A DNA stretch of 64,000 nucleotides, from the NCBI GenBank assembly GCA_018343915.1, contig JABRWF010000002.1, positions 248,001 through 312,000 of the forward strand, in the 5' to 3' direction. Positions within the stretch are counted from its first letter, which is position 1. The number at the start of each line of letters is the position of its first letter. The notes under the pieces were generated by a model. The model saw only the letters and a list, made by a program, of their open reading frames with translations. It searched no databases and was not told the origin of the DNA. Origin of the DNA: Agroathelia rolfsii. Its lineage: Eukaryota > Basidiomycota > Agaricomycetes > Amylocorticiales > Amylocorticiaceae. The position numbers and the translations under genes were made by a program. Positions 22,657-34,281 of this stretch are shown one piece after another.

Positions 22657-23740
22657 ATGGTGCGCACAGTATCCGCACTGCTGCAGCTTTTCCTTGCTCT
22701 CCTGTTGAATCCATGTAGCTTAGTCTGTCACACTGCACACCTCCCATGGCGACCTAAAGGTACAGAACAAAACGGGAAAAAAAAAATCCCTACCCCATTT
22801 GCTATCTCATAGATGCACAATGATTCTAACAACTAAACATGGTCGCTAGATTGAAGTGTTTTGTGAGGCAGTGCCAAAAGCCGCAGAAGTCAGCATCTCT
22901 GCCGCCATCCAAGGCGTCTGTTATCGCTCGCCTGCTCCCGCAGTGTGCTCACAGTTGTTGCTTTATCCCTCCCTCCCCTCCCCCATTCTCTTTGGCCGTC
23001 AATGGCCCTCATCTATAGAACTTTCTTGCCCTCTGTGCCTCCAATTATTATGACGGCTGTATCTTTCATCGTAACATCAAGGCGTTCATGATCCAGACCG
23101 GTGACCCCTCCGGCTCGGGAAAGGGTGGCCAGAGTATCTGGGGCGCCCCCTTCGCAGACGAAATCAGGAGCACGCTCAAGGTCGGTCAGCACTGCTCTTC
23201 TATCTTACATCTCCGAGGGCTCTTCCTTTTTCCTCTCTTTGTCATTGCTTACCTACTCTTTGATCGATGATGACGGTGACGATGCTGATGATGACAATGA
23301 TGATCACTGCCCACACACTTGCGCGCTTGTATAGTTCAATGCCCGCGGTATCGTCGCCATGGCTAACTCGGGACCAGACACGAACAAATCCCAGTTCTTC
23401 ATCACCTACGCTAAACAACCTCACCTCGACGGCAAATATACCATCCTCGGCAAGGTCATCGACGGCGCTGATTCAACCCTCGATGCTATGGAGCGCGTGC
23501 CCGTGAACAACAAGAATAGGCCCCTGAACGAAATCAAACTGACTCATGTACGTATACACATGCCCCGCCTTTCTCTCTGTGCCGTCATCATAAACACCAT
23601 CTCCCATCAACTTCTTACCTTTTCTTGGTTTTTCATACATGAAGAACGGATCCTAATCGGGCTTACATGATCTCTTTCTCCATGCACAGGTCACTATTCA
23701 CGCGAACCCCGTGGCTGATGCTACGCTGACGGGCCGCTGA
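22657..23740 (+). CDS. Cyclophilin-type peptidyl-prolyl isomerase, PPIL3-like
   Basis: Catalyses cis-trans isomerisation of prolyl bonds; PPIL3 is found with spliceosomes in animals. Six exons: 22657-22659 (start codon only), 22724-22759, 22850-22888, 23019-23180, 23335-23547 and 23690-23740. Together they give 167 residues, close to human PPIL3 (161). The protein reads [97 protein letters not shown] and [20 protein letters not shown]. Active-site residues are present: Arg of FHR, Phe of FM.QTGDP, Gln of SQFFIT and His of PHLD. The tryptophan of classical cyclosporin binding is replaced by Tyr/Leu-region residues, as in PPIL3. The first two coding exons are tiny and would be missed by simple gene prediction. 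Confidence 0.9.
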
Positions 23741-24100
23741 TCTGCCTCTCCCACGCTCAATTGACATAGGCTTGTTTGGCTTGCTATCATTGACAAGTGC
23801 AGAACACATGACTGTAACCAAAAAAAGGAATAGAAGCAAGATGTTACTATTTCTCCTCCTAATCAATCGAAGCGTGTTTGATGGACAGGACAAACAAATG
23901 AATAGCCCGTCGTCATGAGGCAGAAAATCTATAATCGTAAACATGCTAGGCTCTGTGAAGCCCATTCATTTCCCATATAAAATCTACCTTTTGCGTATAC
24001 ACATACATGTACATCTGCAATCCCCGTTATCTGCATGGTAATCAAATAACAAGAACAACACCACTACTTGAATAGGGGCTATGCCTTCCAATTATCTTCT
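23741..24100. other. Convergent intergenic stretch, 3' regions of cyclophilin and capping protein
   Basis: 360 bp between two convergent stop codons. No gene seen. Confidence 0.5.
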
Positions 24101-25868
24101 TTACCGTTTAATGAAACCCACAAGCTCCTTCTGCAGCTCCCGTTGTCGCCTGGCCTTTTCCAAATCATCCACGCTGCGGAGATCATACACTACGTCCCTT
24201 GTTTTGCCGAAGTATACCTGTTTTTGGGAAAGCAGCACCCCCTTGGCATCAGCATCACAGGAAGCGGCAGCACCAGCACCAAACGGAAGTAGACGGCAAA
24301 ACATGAACAGGGGAAGGGGCAGGTGGCGCGGGCTAAACTAAACAACACAAACAAATGACGGCCTTCAGGAAGACTTGGCCTTCCGATGGTCTCCGTGCAT
24401 ATATGCATCTTTACCATCACGGAGGATAACTCTTATTTATATCTTCGATGAGATGAGAGATGAAGGAAAAGATGGATATGCCCCAAAGAGAGCAAATCAA
24501 AGATAACATAAGCCGTCGGATACACGCGTGTGCACTTAGGTGGCCGTTTATATAGAAACTGATCCAAACGATCATGGAAAATATAGAGACAAGACGAGAA
24601 CGTACCTCCTGTAGGAGATTACGCATCTTGATCTCCATTTCCTCGATCATCTTGCCTGTGTTGCTGATGTGCGATGACGCATCGTGAATGGAGCTATCCT
24701 GTTCAGCCTAGAAGTCGGAAAACAAAAGAAAGGAGGAACGGAAATGAAATGTATCAGCTAACTGAAGACTTTGATGATGCTTGCACTGCCCAGAACTATC
24801 TAGCTCTAGTGGATAGAAGGACAGATGACAGCTGGATTGCAACTGTATGTTTAACTGCGGATATAGTAGCTCGCTAGTTAACCAGCTTTGAGCTTGCAAT
24901 TGGACGAATTGCACATGATTGATGGGAAGAAATGAGTAGGAGAAAAAGGACATCACCTGTCGGGTCATACTTCCACTCAAATCTACTTCTCCTTCATGCT
25001 TCCAGCCCTCGGTGACCGTCTTGCCGTTCCCTTCTGGTGTACCCTCTTCACCACCCCTCCTCGTCGTCAGCTGCAGCATAATCGTTGATGTGAGCTTATA
25101 GTGCGCTTGCCGTCCCCTCTCGGCCACTTCAAAGACGTGTATCGAGTCCCATGAACCTGACGGTTCACCGCTGTTGTTAGGAATCATCTCTATCGCAGAT
25201 GGGAGCAAATGAATCCTAGCCAACCGTTTATTTGGTAATAATCCCACCTTTCTTCAATAACACAACACCGGCAAAACCTCCATCATCCAGGTCCCATAAG
25301 TACACGGAGGAGGCGCCTCCTTCATAATACCTAAGATCGCATTATTGTAATAACATTGCATCATCGAAAAGGACATTGAAAGATATCAGGGACTGCATAA
25401 AGGACAGACGGGACAGAAAAACACGTACATCTCCCTGTACGTATCAAAAGCCTCATTTGCTGCGATCTCCAGCTTGCGCAGTTTGGCAGACGGTACGGTA
25501 CCGTCATCGAGTGGCGGATCGTATTCATTCGACCATGGTGACCTGTAAATACACATAGTACAGTCATGTAAGCAAACAGATATGCCCATAGATGGTGAAA
25601 ACAAAGGCAATCAGCAGCAAGAACTGTCGTGATCCTCCTCTGTTTCAAATCAGAACCTGTAGCTCTCGCCATCACGATTGTAATCGCATGCTAGGTAGTC
25701 CTTTCCCGTCGCCTTGTCCGTCTTGAGAATCAATGGCTGGTCGACGCTCCCGAGGAGATCGTCGGCGTAGTCCGGGCAGAGCTCGACGAGCGCCGCGACG
25801 TTCTCTTCCACGCGAGTGGGCGGCAGGCGCCGCATGAGATCGAGCATAGAATCGACGACATCAGTCAT
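24101..25868 (-). CDS. CAP2: F-actin-capping protein subunit beta
   Basis: With the alpha subunit it caps barbed ends of actin filaments, at cortical patches in fungi. It starts [20 protein letters not shown] and continues [19 protein letters not shown] and [19 protein letters not shown] (codon split by intron). Then [108 protein letters not shown] and a C-terminal basic helix [15 protein letters not shown]. This is the CAPZB pattern from end to end, including the C-terminal tentacle helix that binds actin. At least six exons; the internal low-complexity linker [15 protein letters not shown] is fungal-specific in length. The start at 25868 has no competing upstream ATG in frame. Confidence 0.93.
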
Positions 25869-28800
25869 GGTGGTTGCAAAACAAGTGGAGATCAGGTGTG
25901 ATATGGCCTAATATTCAAGAGAGAGAAAAGGCGAGAGCTCAGTCAATTACTGAGAGTCAGGGACTTGTTGTGTATTAGCTTGTCAATGGACGCGTGTGGT
26001 GTGTTTGCAGTTGCCCGCCCGAGTCGTGGTGGTGGCGACTCAGCTGGATTGTCACCCACTTGTCCCGTGACCCATGATCTAGTTACGCATATAGGGTGTA
26101 TGACAAGGAACTCGTAGCCATGCCTAATGCTTTCATCTACTATTCGGGTTTATTGAACCCTTACTCACTCTAGATCTCACAATAGTAGTGCGCTGTATGA
26201 GATAGATGACGACTCTGATATGTACTAATAACAAACTCATGATCACGGCGAAGGGTTTTAAAAGAAAAGAAAGACATACATGTATATATATACATCAGGA
26301 AAGTCAGGAAGTTGCGAGCCGTTCATCTAGACCAGGAGCTCGAAACGTTCAAATGTCATGTAAGTACTACGCATGTATTACCGACTTCATCGTCCTATCT
26401 TGAATTCTCACGACGATGAACATGGAGGTGAGTGACTAGCCAGGCCTCTGCTACGGTGATGGCGGCACCAAAAGTCAAAAAGAAAGGCACCGCTCAGAAG
26501 ATATTCTTGACAATTATGGAGGCACTCATTTACTCCTGATTTTGTCTGGCGTCTCACTTGCTGACAGGTGCAATCTAGATTATCAACTGGGGAGGGAGCG
26601 CTATGTTTTTGGTGTGAATTGTACATTTCCTCCTATCCTCACCGAATGCTATGATTGTACAAGCAACGGATGGTAGAGAAGGGTGCACTGGATTTAGTGC
26701 CTTGTGGTATTGCAAAGGTCAAGAAAATGGCGATTTACACGAATCAGACTCGGAAGTGGTGTCAAATACAAATCAGAGAATTGTTGGCGAACTCATTAAT
26801 AGTGTGTGAATATAAGCGCAGACCGTTTGACCATGTGCCTCATCTTCAAAAGAAGAGAAGAAATCACATGGATGCAAGCATAGGACATGAGCGCAGGTAT
26901 AGATATGCGATCTCCCCTGGATGTCATTCAACACATGTAGCCATCCCGACCATCATTTGAAGTCCAAAGATGGGAGATCCATGAGCTCTAGTACAAGGAT
27001 GAAACGAGAGAAATCACTGAACCCAAAGAATGCATTAGCATTGAAATGACCTGATGAAGAAAATTATATGCCCTGAAAGATCAAAATCATGGATTCACAT
27101 GCACAAAACAATAGATGCTTGAGTAAGGCAAGCACTTGAAGCACATCGTCCAAGTAGCCAAGAAATTACAGGAGTGAAGAAGATCATTTGTGTTGACAGA
27201 TAAATTTAAGGAACCTTAATCCATGGAATGCATTGGCATTGGCATGACCAACTCTGTGTCTTGTGAGTGTGTATTAACTTTTTGAAAGGCTCGACTAACA
27301 ATACCGATTCCCAGTTTGCGTGTAATATTTGATTAGATGTTACTATCTCATACGAAGTTTTACTCCTTGGAACCATGGTCCTGTATATAGCAAGTGCCCA
27401 TAGCCTACTACCGTATTAGTTGCCAGATCATAAGTTCGTGACGCCTACTAGTAGCGCAGGGGTATGAACCAAATATTTTTTGCGTGACCAAGTGAACTTA
27501 TGGCCTAACAACTACAGTACTAGGTGGTACCACACCTCGATTTGGTTTAAGCCAAGAAACGGTCACGATCTTCAGAGCCATCGGTCTATTAAACGTGATG
27601 ATGTGATCTAGACAAGACATCAAATGTGCGCACCCTACGGTATGTCGATTCCGCGCTTTTGCATGTCTTCAGTCGAAATTCTGGCTTTACATAGTGATGC
27701 CAATGGTTCCGCAAGCCAATAATAGTCTCTCTCTACTACTAATATGATCGACCCTGTATTCCACAGCTGGTATGACTCGGATTGAAAGGAATCCCTGCTT
27801 AATACCAGTCCTTGCGCAACATTCATCTTGATTGTAAGTTGATGGGCTTGGAAAATTACTGGAAACCCTCTTGTATTTAATTTGCGCGTTGTCCTGACTC
27901 TTTTAGAAACCCTGAGACCAGTACTTGGTGCCTATGGCATATGGTCATGCAGCTTTAGTTATATAAGTTTCAATCTCATCTTTGTACAACACCTGTGAAT
28001 CTAGTCACGAACCTCTCAACCCTCAAATATAACTTGGATTTCTGAATTGAAAATATATTTCCTGGTTCGTCACCATACTATAGTCTCCAGTGCCAGGGAT
28101 ATTGCGGCTTTATCTGCGCCGTCTTATTGATACAACTACTGATATCATGTACGCGCACCGGTGCCTAACGGATCGCACGAGAAATCTCTCCGACTTTTAC
28201 AATGTCATCTGTGTTCTAGCACTAATGCGCTTAATATCAGAAGGCTCAGTCTACACAGCATTAATAGCATCATCAGAGTTAAGGGTCAAAAACTTCGCAT
28301 TCACTGGCACATCCTTGTAAAAGGCGGCAAACTCGTTCGCTCTATTGACACCGGCGGACTGGCATCAAATCATGGAACATGAAGGAACACGTATAAATAG
28401 ATGAGTAGTCATTCACTTACCCTAGAATGCAAGTAAGCTACATTCCTTGTCTTCTCCGGACCTGTGCTAGCCCTTCAAAGCGGAAATAGTTCGACTGAAA
28501 CCCTTGATGATGTTTTCTCTTCTCTATTCACTATTCTAATATCCTTTCGTTTCAAGCTTCACGTGAAAGCGCAGTGATGGCGACAAGAAAGAACTTATTA
28601 GTCGGGGGATTTACTGGTTTGGTTATGCATAGTTCGTTGAGAAGCCACTATCTTGTTTGCAGGCTGGAATGTGACGAGGAGGCGATCTATTTTCGCTTGT
28701 CCGAAAGTCGGCACCAATATTCTCAGAGCAAAACTGATCAAGCAGTTGATTTATGTCTTTCTATACCTGCGTTCGCGTACATCATTCTAGAAAATATATC

Positions 28801-29004
28801 TCAAAATTACAGGTCCAAACTATCAAAATTAGGTTTGATTTTGTCATACTTACACGGTGTTCTACATGTTATTACCCTTGGACTATATACGTAAGAGTTC
28901 AACACTTGATTTCAAACAAAATACGGGTGTGTGCTTATATGAGTGTACATACAAAAACTAGCAAGTAAAAGATAATTTAAGAAGAGGAAAAGAGAGGAGA
29001 CGTA
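25869..29004. other. 3.1-kb stretch without a supported gene
   Basis: Only open frames of about 60-106 codons, overlapping and without recognisable motifs. A short imperfect repeat occurs twice (AATGCATTAGCATTGAAATGAC near 27030 and AATGCATTGGCATTGGCATGAC near 27228), possibly a remnant of an old element. No transposase, reverse transcriptase or terminal repeats are visible. Confidence 0.45.
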
Positions 29005-30765
29005 TCAGACCGAATCATCGCTCTTAGAAGGGAAATGTGGTTCATTGTCTTTGTCTTGTTCCCGTGGCGACGAGTCGTCGAGGATATCGAACTCCTTAGT
29101 GATGGTTATCTTCATACCGAAGTATCAGGGTCTGCTCACTTCGAATCGGACAAACCAGAAAATTCTTACCTGCATGGCATGTTCTTCCATCTGTCGTTCC
29201 TGATCTTTCCGGAATATCCGAGTAAAGCCGCGAGCCATCTGCGTTGACTTGTCCATAGATGGCTGGCGTTGGTGGGAACGACCAAATATTATGTGAGCAG
29301 GTGATGCAGACGAAGAAGGGCCTAGGAACGAGTTCCTTTTACGACCTTCTGTTGTAGGAGTACCCGGTACGCTGTTTGTAAATTCGGCGCCCGGTGGAGG
29401 GACTTGTGGGTGCTGGAAGACGTGGGGCGTTGCTTTGGAAACGGTGGACGTAGGTGGTTCGGTGTGTCCGTTGCCACCACCTGTTACCCAGAATAAGATG
29501 AGGGCGTTCAAAATAACCTACAAGTTACATCGAGAAATCAATCAAAAGAGTTCATTCTGGATTCGAGAACAAGGCAGCCGACGTGATTAATTTGGAAGAC
29601 TTACATCAGTACCGCAGCTTCCGAGGCATACCCACCCAAGCTCCCGTCCATGCAATACCGTGAGAATGAGGATGTTGACTGCGGATGTAGATAACGCAGC
29701 AAAAGCAGATCTGTACATAGGGAAAGAAAGAAATGTATCAGTCTGTGTTCAATGCCTAATGATCAAGTAATCTATGTACACCAAAGTTCTGTTAGCCATG
29801 CGCTTTACTTTGGGATTCAAGTTTCGGTTGCGAATGACCGGCCAGAGGAAAAGAGAGGTTAGGAGGCAGTTGATGAAGCTGGACATGGCAGATTGAATAA
29901 AGAAAACAATATCACATGCTGAGGACAGCTTACAAGTCATATGAAGCCAGTGGTATGGATGCAATGTGAGCCAAACCAATGACACATTGCCCGCTCTCCG
30001 TGAATTCGTGAATACGACCTTGGGAATATTCAGTTTAGTTACGTGGTAATTCGTCCGGATAATAGAAGCACAAACCAATGAACAAGAGTACTATCATCAC
30101 CGTATAAAAGCTACAGACTACGAAAGCGATCAAGTAGGCAGGAGATTTCAATCTTCTGACACCCGTCACCGGCGACCACACAACGTGAACCTTTTCCACT
30201 GTATAAACACATTTTAGCAAGATAGCCGTTTAAAGAATGTGATATGTACTTACTCAGGAAAAAATAGATCAAGACCTTTGATGAAGCATAGAAAACAATG
30301 CACAGATAGATTGCAGCTGAGCACACAGCATAATTCGTTTCCAGCCCGATACCAAAAATTATTAGCCCACCTAAGATGTAAAATATTTAATTTCTTCCCT
30401 AGTAAAAAAAAAAGATCATACTCGAAAAGAGGAAAAGCCAAGAGTCTAAAAAGACTAGAATGACGAGGAGTCTTGGAAAGGATATAGAGGACCATCCCTA
30501 TGTTAGAGAGGGGCCGTACGTTACCATGACATGCACACGACGATAGAGATCTCATTCATACCTTCCAGCTCAGTGTGTTTACGCTCATTAGCCGTCGACT
30601 CAAGCAGTGAGTCAAAATCGAAACCCCTGGTAAAATAATCACGTTTATGTACTACCCGAGGATTATAGCAAATCATAACCAACCTAGGAATTCAATCATC
30701 AAGCTTAGAACTTGGAGCCCGGTAGACGGGAAAACCATCTTCCCAGGTCCAGACATGCTTGCCAT
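29005..30765 (-). CDS. Multi-pass (about 7 TM) membrane protein, orphan receptor-like
   Basis: Not assigned to a named family. Split into about eight exons. The N-terminus is MASMSGPGKMVFPSTGLQVL; a hydrophobic segment in NIGMVLYILSKTPRHSSLF comes next, followed by YDLFFLLGKKLNILHLRWAN, ELCCVLSCNLSVHCFLCFIK and AYLIAFVVCSFYTVMIVLLF. Then come TLHPYHWLHMTCKL, DIVFFIQSAMSSFINCLLTS, a hydrophobic segment around AALSTSAVNILILTVL and VILNALILFWVTG. The cytosolic-type tail is long and polar: TTEGRKRNSFLGPSSSASPA, then KSTQMARGFTRIFRKDQERQ and an acidic end KEFDILDDSSPREQDKDNEP. About seven membrane spans and a phosphorylatable tail suggest a G-protein-coupled receptor-like or transporter-like protein; this is inference from topology only. 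Exon joins around 30700-30540 are uncertain. Confidence 0.6.
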
Positions 30766-31346
30766 TGTGATTCACAACTGAGGTGCTGAAAGGGAGTCTC
30801 TGAATAGACAACGCCGAATTCAAATGACTCGAGGAAGTGAGATAATCAAAGGAAAAAGGAGATGGGATAACCAGGAGTATGGGTAGAGAAAATGTGGATG
30901 AGACGCATTTCACGGTATTTATCCTGTGCACATGTTCTAGATCTGCTCCGACAAAAGGACATACGCTCAGAGATGGCCCTTTCTGTCCAGGTTGTAAAGG
31001 ACACACAAATGCCGACATGTGTGAAGGCGGAATTAGTGTTGATCAATCCCAGGGACCGAAACTGTCATTTTTAAAAGAAGCCCCGTCAAGGAAAAAGTAT
31101 TAAGAATCACAATTTATGCGTGACAGGCAACATTACTAGGCATGAATCACGCTTCGCCTCCCTCAAATTACCTTACTGACGGCTAATACCTGTCATTGCT
31201 CTCTGTTGGTGCTACAAAATTCAACCGGGATATGTCGATGCCATAGAGCAATCGGGTCATATTGCGCAATATAGCGGAATGTCCAGATGACTATTCTGTA
31301 ATACATAGAGACAGCTGGGGGAATGGGGCAGACGGGGAGTTTGTTG
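30766..31346. other. Intergenic stretch between the membrane protein and Tan1
   Basis: 581 bp holding the upstream region of the membrane protein gene and the 3' side of the Tan1 gene. Open frames of 60-108 codons here overlap on both strands and lack motifs. Confidence 0.45.
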
Positions 31347-32601
31347 CTATGCTACGGAGACCCTTGACAATCTATCTGTGGATTCGTGCGAACCAAAATG
31401 TTTCTCCGCAGCCTTAATATCTGTAATGGCTGCAATATTGAACTTGAGGAGCTGATAGTAATCTTTGACTATGCTAATTCCGAAAGTGGCCTAGATGTCA
31501 AACGCTATGAGACTGTCGACCGGTGCGGGAGCAAAAATATTATCATACCTTGAACAGTTCAACTAATATAAAAACTTGAGGGTGATCAAGCTTCACGGTC
31601 CAGGCATCGGGAATATATTTTGTAATCTCGTCAAATATCATTTGCTTCGTTAACGTCGAATGATTACGAATTCGCAGCTCTATTTTATACTGGATATGAG
31701 GACATGTCATTATATGACAACCGTATATGAAGTGCATGATCTTACCGAATAACTTTGATGTTCTTTTTTGACAAAGGAATCTATGATGCACTTGCAGAGT
31801 ACACCAATATCCGTTATATTGGCATCGCATGTATCACTTATGGGGGTCAGACGCTGTGTATACCTAGAAGATATGTCAAAAAAATAAGGATTATGTACTT
31901 CAACATAACTTATATTGACTTTGTCCGGGATAAGCCTGTCTTCTGAACTCGTCTGATGAAGCTTGTGACGAGCGATACTGGTTCGACAGGGTCTCGACAG
32001 GATATAAAAACAACTGCATAATTTTTTGTCTTGCATGGCCTATACGCGCTTAGATAGATAAAACAGCGAACCACAAGAAGTGTTAGTGTCCAGGCTAGCT
32101 TCAATTCATGAAGAAGATCGTAAACATATGGAACAGATGAATAATATTGCAGCCAATATATCATACCGAATCGTTTAGCAGCTCGTTTAGGTTTCTTCAT
32201 TGAGGCCAGCTCCTTAGCAATCTGCATCTCAACATCTTGACTACCGTCGTCATCGTCGTTCGTGTCGACGTCGAGAGATGCATCGCTCTTTGGCCAGAGG
32301 TTTTCCGCGACCTGAATAAATGCGACGTTGTACAAATGGATACATATTCAGGACGCGCGTTTGTCAAATATACCTCCTCAAACGCCGCAATGATTTCATT
32401 CACGGTAAGCCTTTCCTTGCCTTTGATGCAGCTTACCCATACACCAGGCCCATCCATGGACCTCTTGGATCTGTCCTAACCGCAAACATCATCAGCCATT
32501 CTGTTGTTAAAGCCCCCAAAGGGATAAATGCGCGCCACATGGCCTTTGTGTTTGCGATGATGATTGGCAGCTTTCATCGGCTTGTCCTTATCGTGAGCCA
32601 T
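31347..32601 (-). CDS. TAN1: Tan1/THUMPD1-like tRNA acetylation adaptor
   Basis: Adaptor that presents tRNA-Ser and tRNA-Leu to the acetyltransferase (Kre33/NAT10) for N4-acetylcytidine at position 12. It starts MAHDKDKPMKAANHHRKHK, then KRSMDGPGVWVSCIKGKERL, an acidic linker, and MQIAKELASMKKPKRAAKRF. NYAVVFISCRDPVEPVSLV follows, then RLTPISDTCDANITDI and the THUMP core KIELRIRNHSTLTKQMIFDE with HPQVFILVELFK. The last exon has ISIVKDYYQLLKFNIAAI. Seven exons. All blocks match the family in order, and the length fits. The upstream boundary of exon 1 (donor at CAT|GTGGCG) is somewhat unusual and is the least sure join. Confidence 0.87.
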
Positions 32602-32631
32602 TGATTTTCCACAGAGCCCAAGGCGGGTAGT

Positions 32632-33250
32632 TTAGCCGAAAATGGTAGTAGCACGCAAGAAGGCAGTAAACTTGGTAGAAGATAATATGCGCTGTGACTG
32701 TGACATCACCATCTCAGAGCTGTGGCCAATCGAACGCCACAAGGTACTGCCAGTGAGTCCGATCTTGTCACGGCCGGGTATAGCCTGGCGTCCGAGTCTG
32801 GTCCTTATTGCTCTCCATCGACAAAGACCCGAATAGCAAACCTTGACATTGTGCCTTATCACCATAAATCTGTAACCTCATATTTGAGCTTGTTCTTTGT
32901 ATTTAGAACCTGATACACGCACCGAAATCAACGCCGTTTGCACATACACCTGGCTGCTGCTCCATGAGCGGGGACCTGACCGAGGACAGCTCGCCTGCCA
33001 GATGCTAGTGAAAGAAAATAATACCCCTTGCTGAAACCCTCAATGGCGTTATCCTCCTTTTGAAACGAGACTGGTAGTGAACGATGTCCAGTAGACCGCT
33101 TGGATTGTGATGGATGTGATCCGTTGTGCCTGTCCTCTAAGACCATAATAAGATGCATCTCGAGGCCCTTGACATCAACGACACGGGCCCGAGTCTCAAA
33201 TCCATAGGTCATTCCGTCGTTTTTCTGCCTTTCGTATTGCAACCGCTGTC
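32632..33250 (-). other. Possible coding remnant or small gene, unidentified
   Basis: Two minus-strand open frames (33242-32928 and 32865-32632) read plausibly protein-like: GFETRARVVDVKGLEMHLIM and GRDKIGLTGSTLWRSIGHSS. I could not join them convincingly or match them to a family. The plus strand here also has a 64-codon frame. May be a real short gene upstream of Tan1, or chance. Confidence 0.2.
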
Positions 33251-34281
33251 CTTGTCTTGTCCAGTCAATCCATACCTACTTCAACGATTTGCGCCCTGAA
33301 TGCATCGCATGGGCGGCCTCACAAACCCAATAGCCGAATAGTACCTAACTTATAGCGCTTCAGGCGACTCATACAAGTTCCCGTCGATTTCCTTTCTTGG
33401 TTTTGGCTATGCCAGGCCGCCTTATTGTACCTCATCGTGTTAACCCATCTGGGGCGGGAGAACGACTTTCGTCGGGATCAGTTCATCGTGATACACCTTT
33501 GCCGAGAATACTATACAGCACACGACTCACAGCTGGAACTTGGCTGATGTTGAATTCATTTTTATTTATTTTGATTCATCTGGGTCCATGTGGTACACGC
33601 ACCTCGAGTCCTGCATAACCTTTATTTTGTAATGATGATGATTTTGTACCGTGCTTGGGCGCACATCGATAGATGAAAGAGCTCAAAGAAGAGAATTTCT
33701 CAGCTTCTCCGCTTATTTCGTGATGGTGCCTGCTTGCAGCGCATATGAACATTCACCAGCCTGGAGTTTGTGTACAATATATCATCAACTCATTGCAAGC
33801 CCCAAACCCAATGAACCAGATGTGAACGTTGGAAGTGAGCGAACCCTGAAAGCAGATACGGTATATAATATATCCTGCCAAATTCAGATATGCACTGAAT
33901 GGTCAATGAATAACGTGGATGACTGGTAACCCTGCAAGAACTTGAGCAGAGCTGATATGCCGTAAGTCCTCATCTTCTCAAAATTAGTCTTTTGATGATG
34001 CGAGTTATAGAAGAGTCCCAAATCATTTTTAGGTAGGCCATGGCCGAAGTTCTATATTACATACATCATTTGGGGATTAGGTTGATAATCGAGGAGGGAA
34101 AGAATGAGAAAACAACGCTTTAACGACGAAGAATGTCCAGTATAGATAGTACCGAGATATATAATGATATGACGGATCATTTGCATTTATGTTGGTCCAG
34201 GAAAAAAGAAAAAGAACTAGCGCAGAAAGAAATATCAAACTTACACGAAAGGAAGACACAATGGACGAAGAGAGGGAAATA
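33251..34281. other. Intergenic stretch, no gene seen
   Basis: About 1 kb with only 60-90 codon frames lacking motifs. The right-hand part is the likely 3' untranslated region of the bHLH gene. Confidence 0.45.

Noticed and set aside
32632..33250. A two-exon gene upstream of Tan1
   Set aside because: Protein-like stretches but no convincing splice or family match; kept only as a low-confidence feature.
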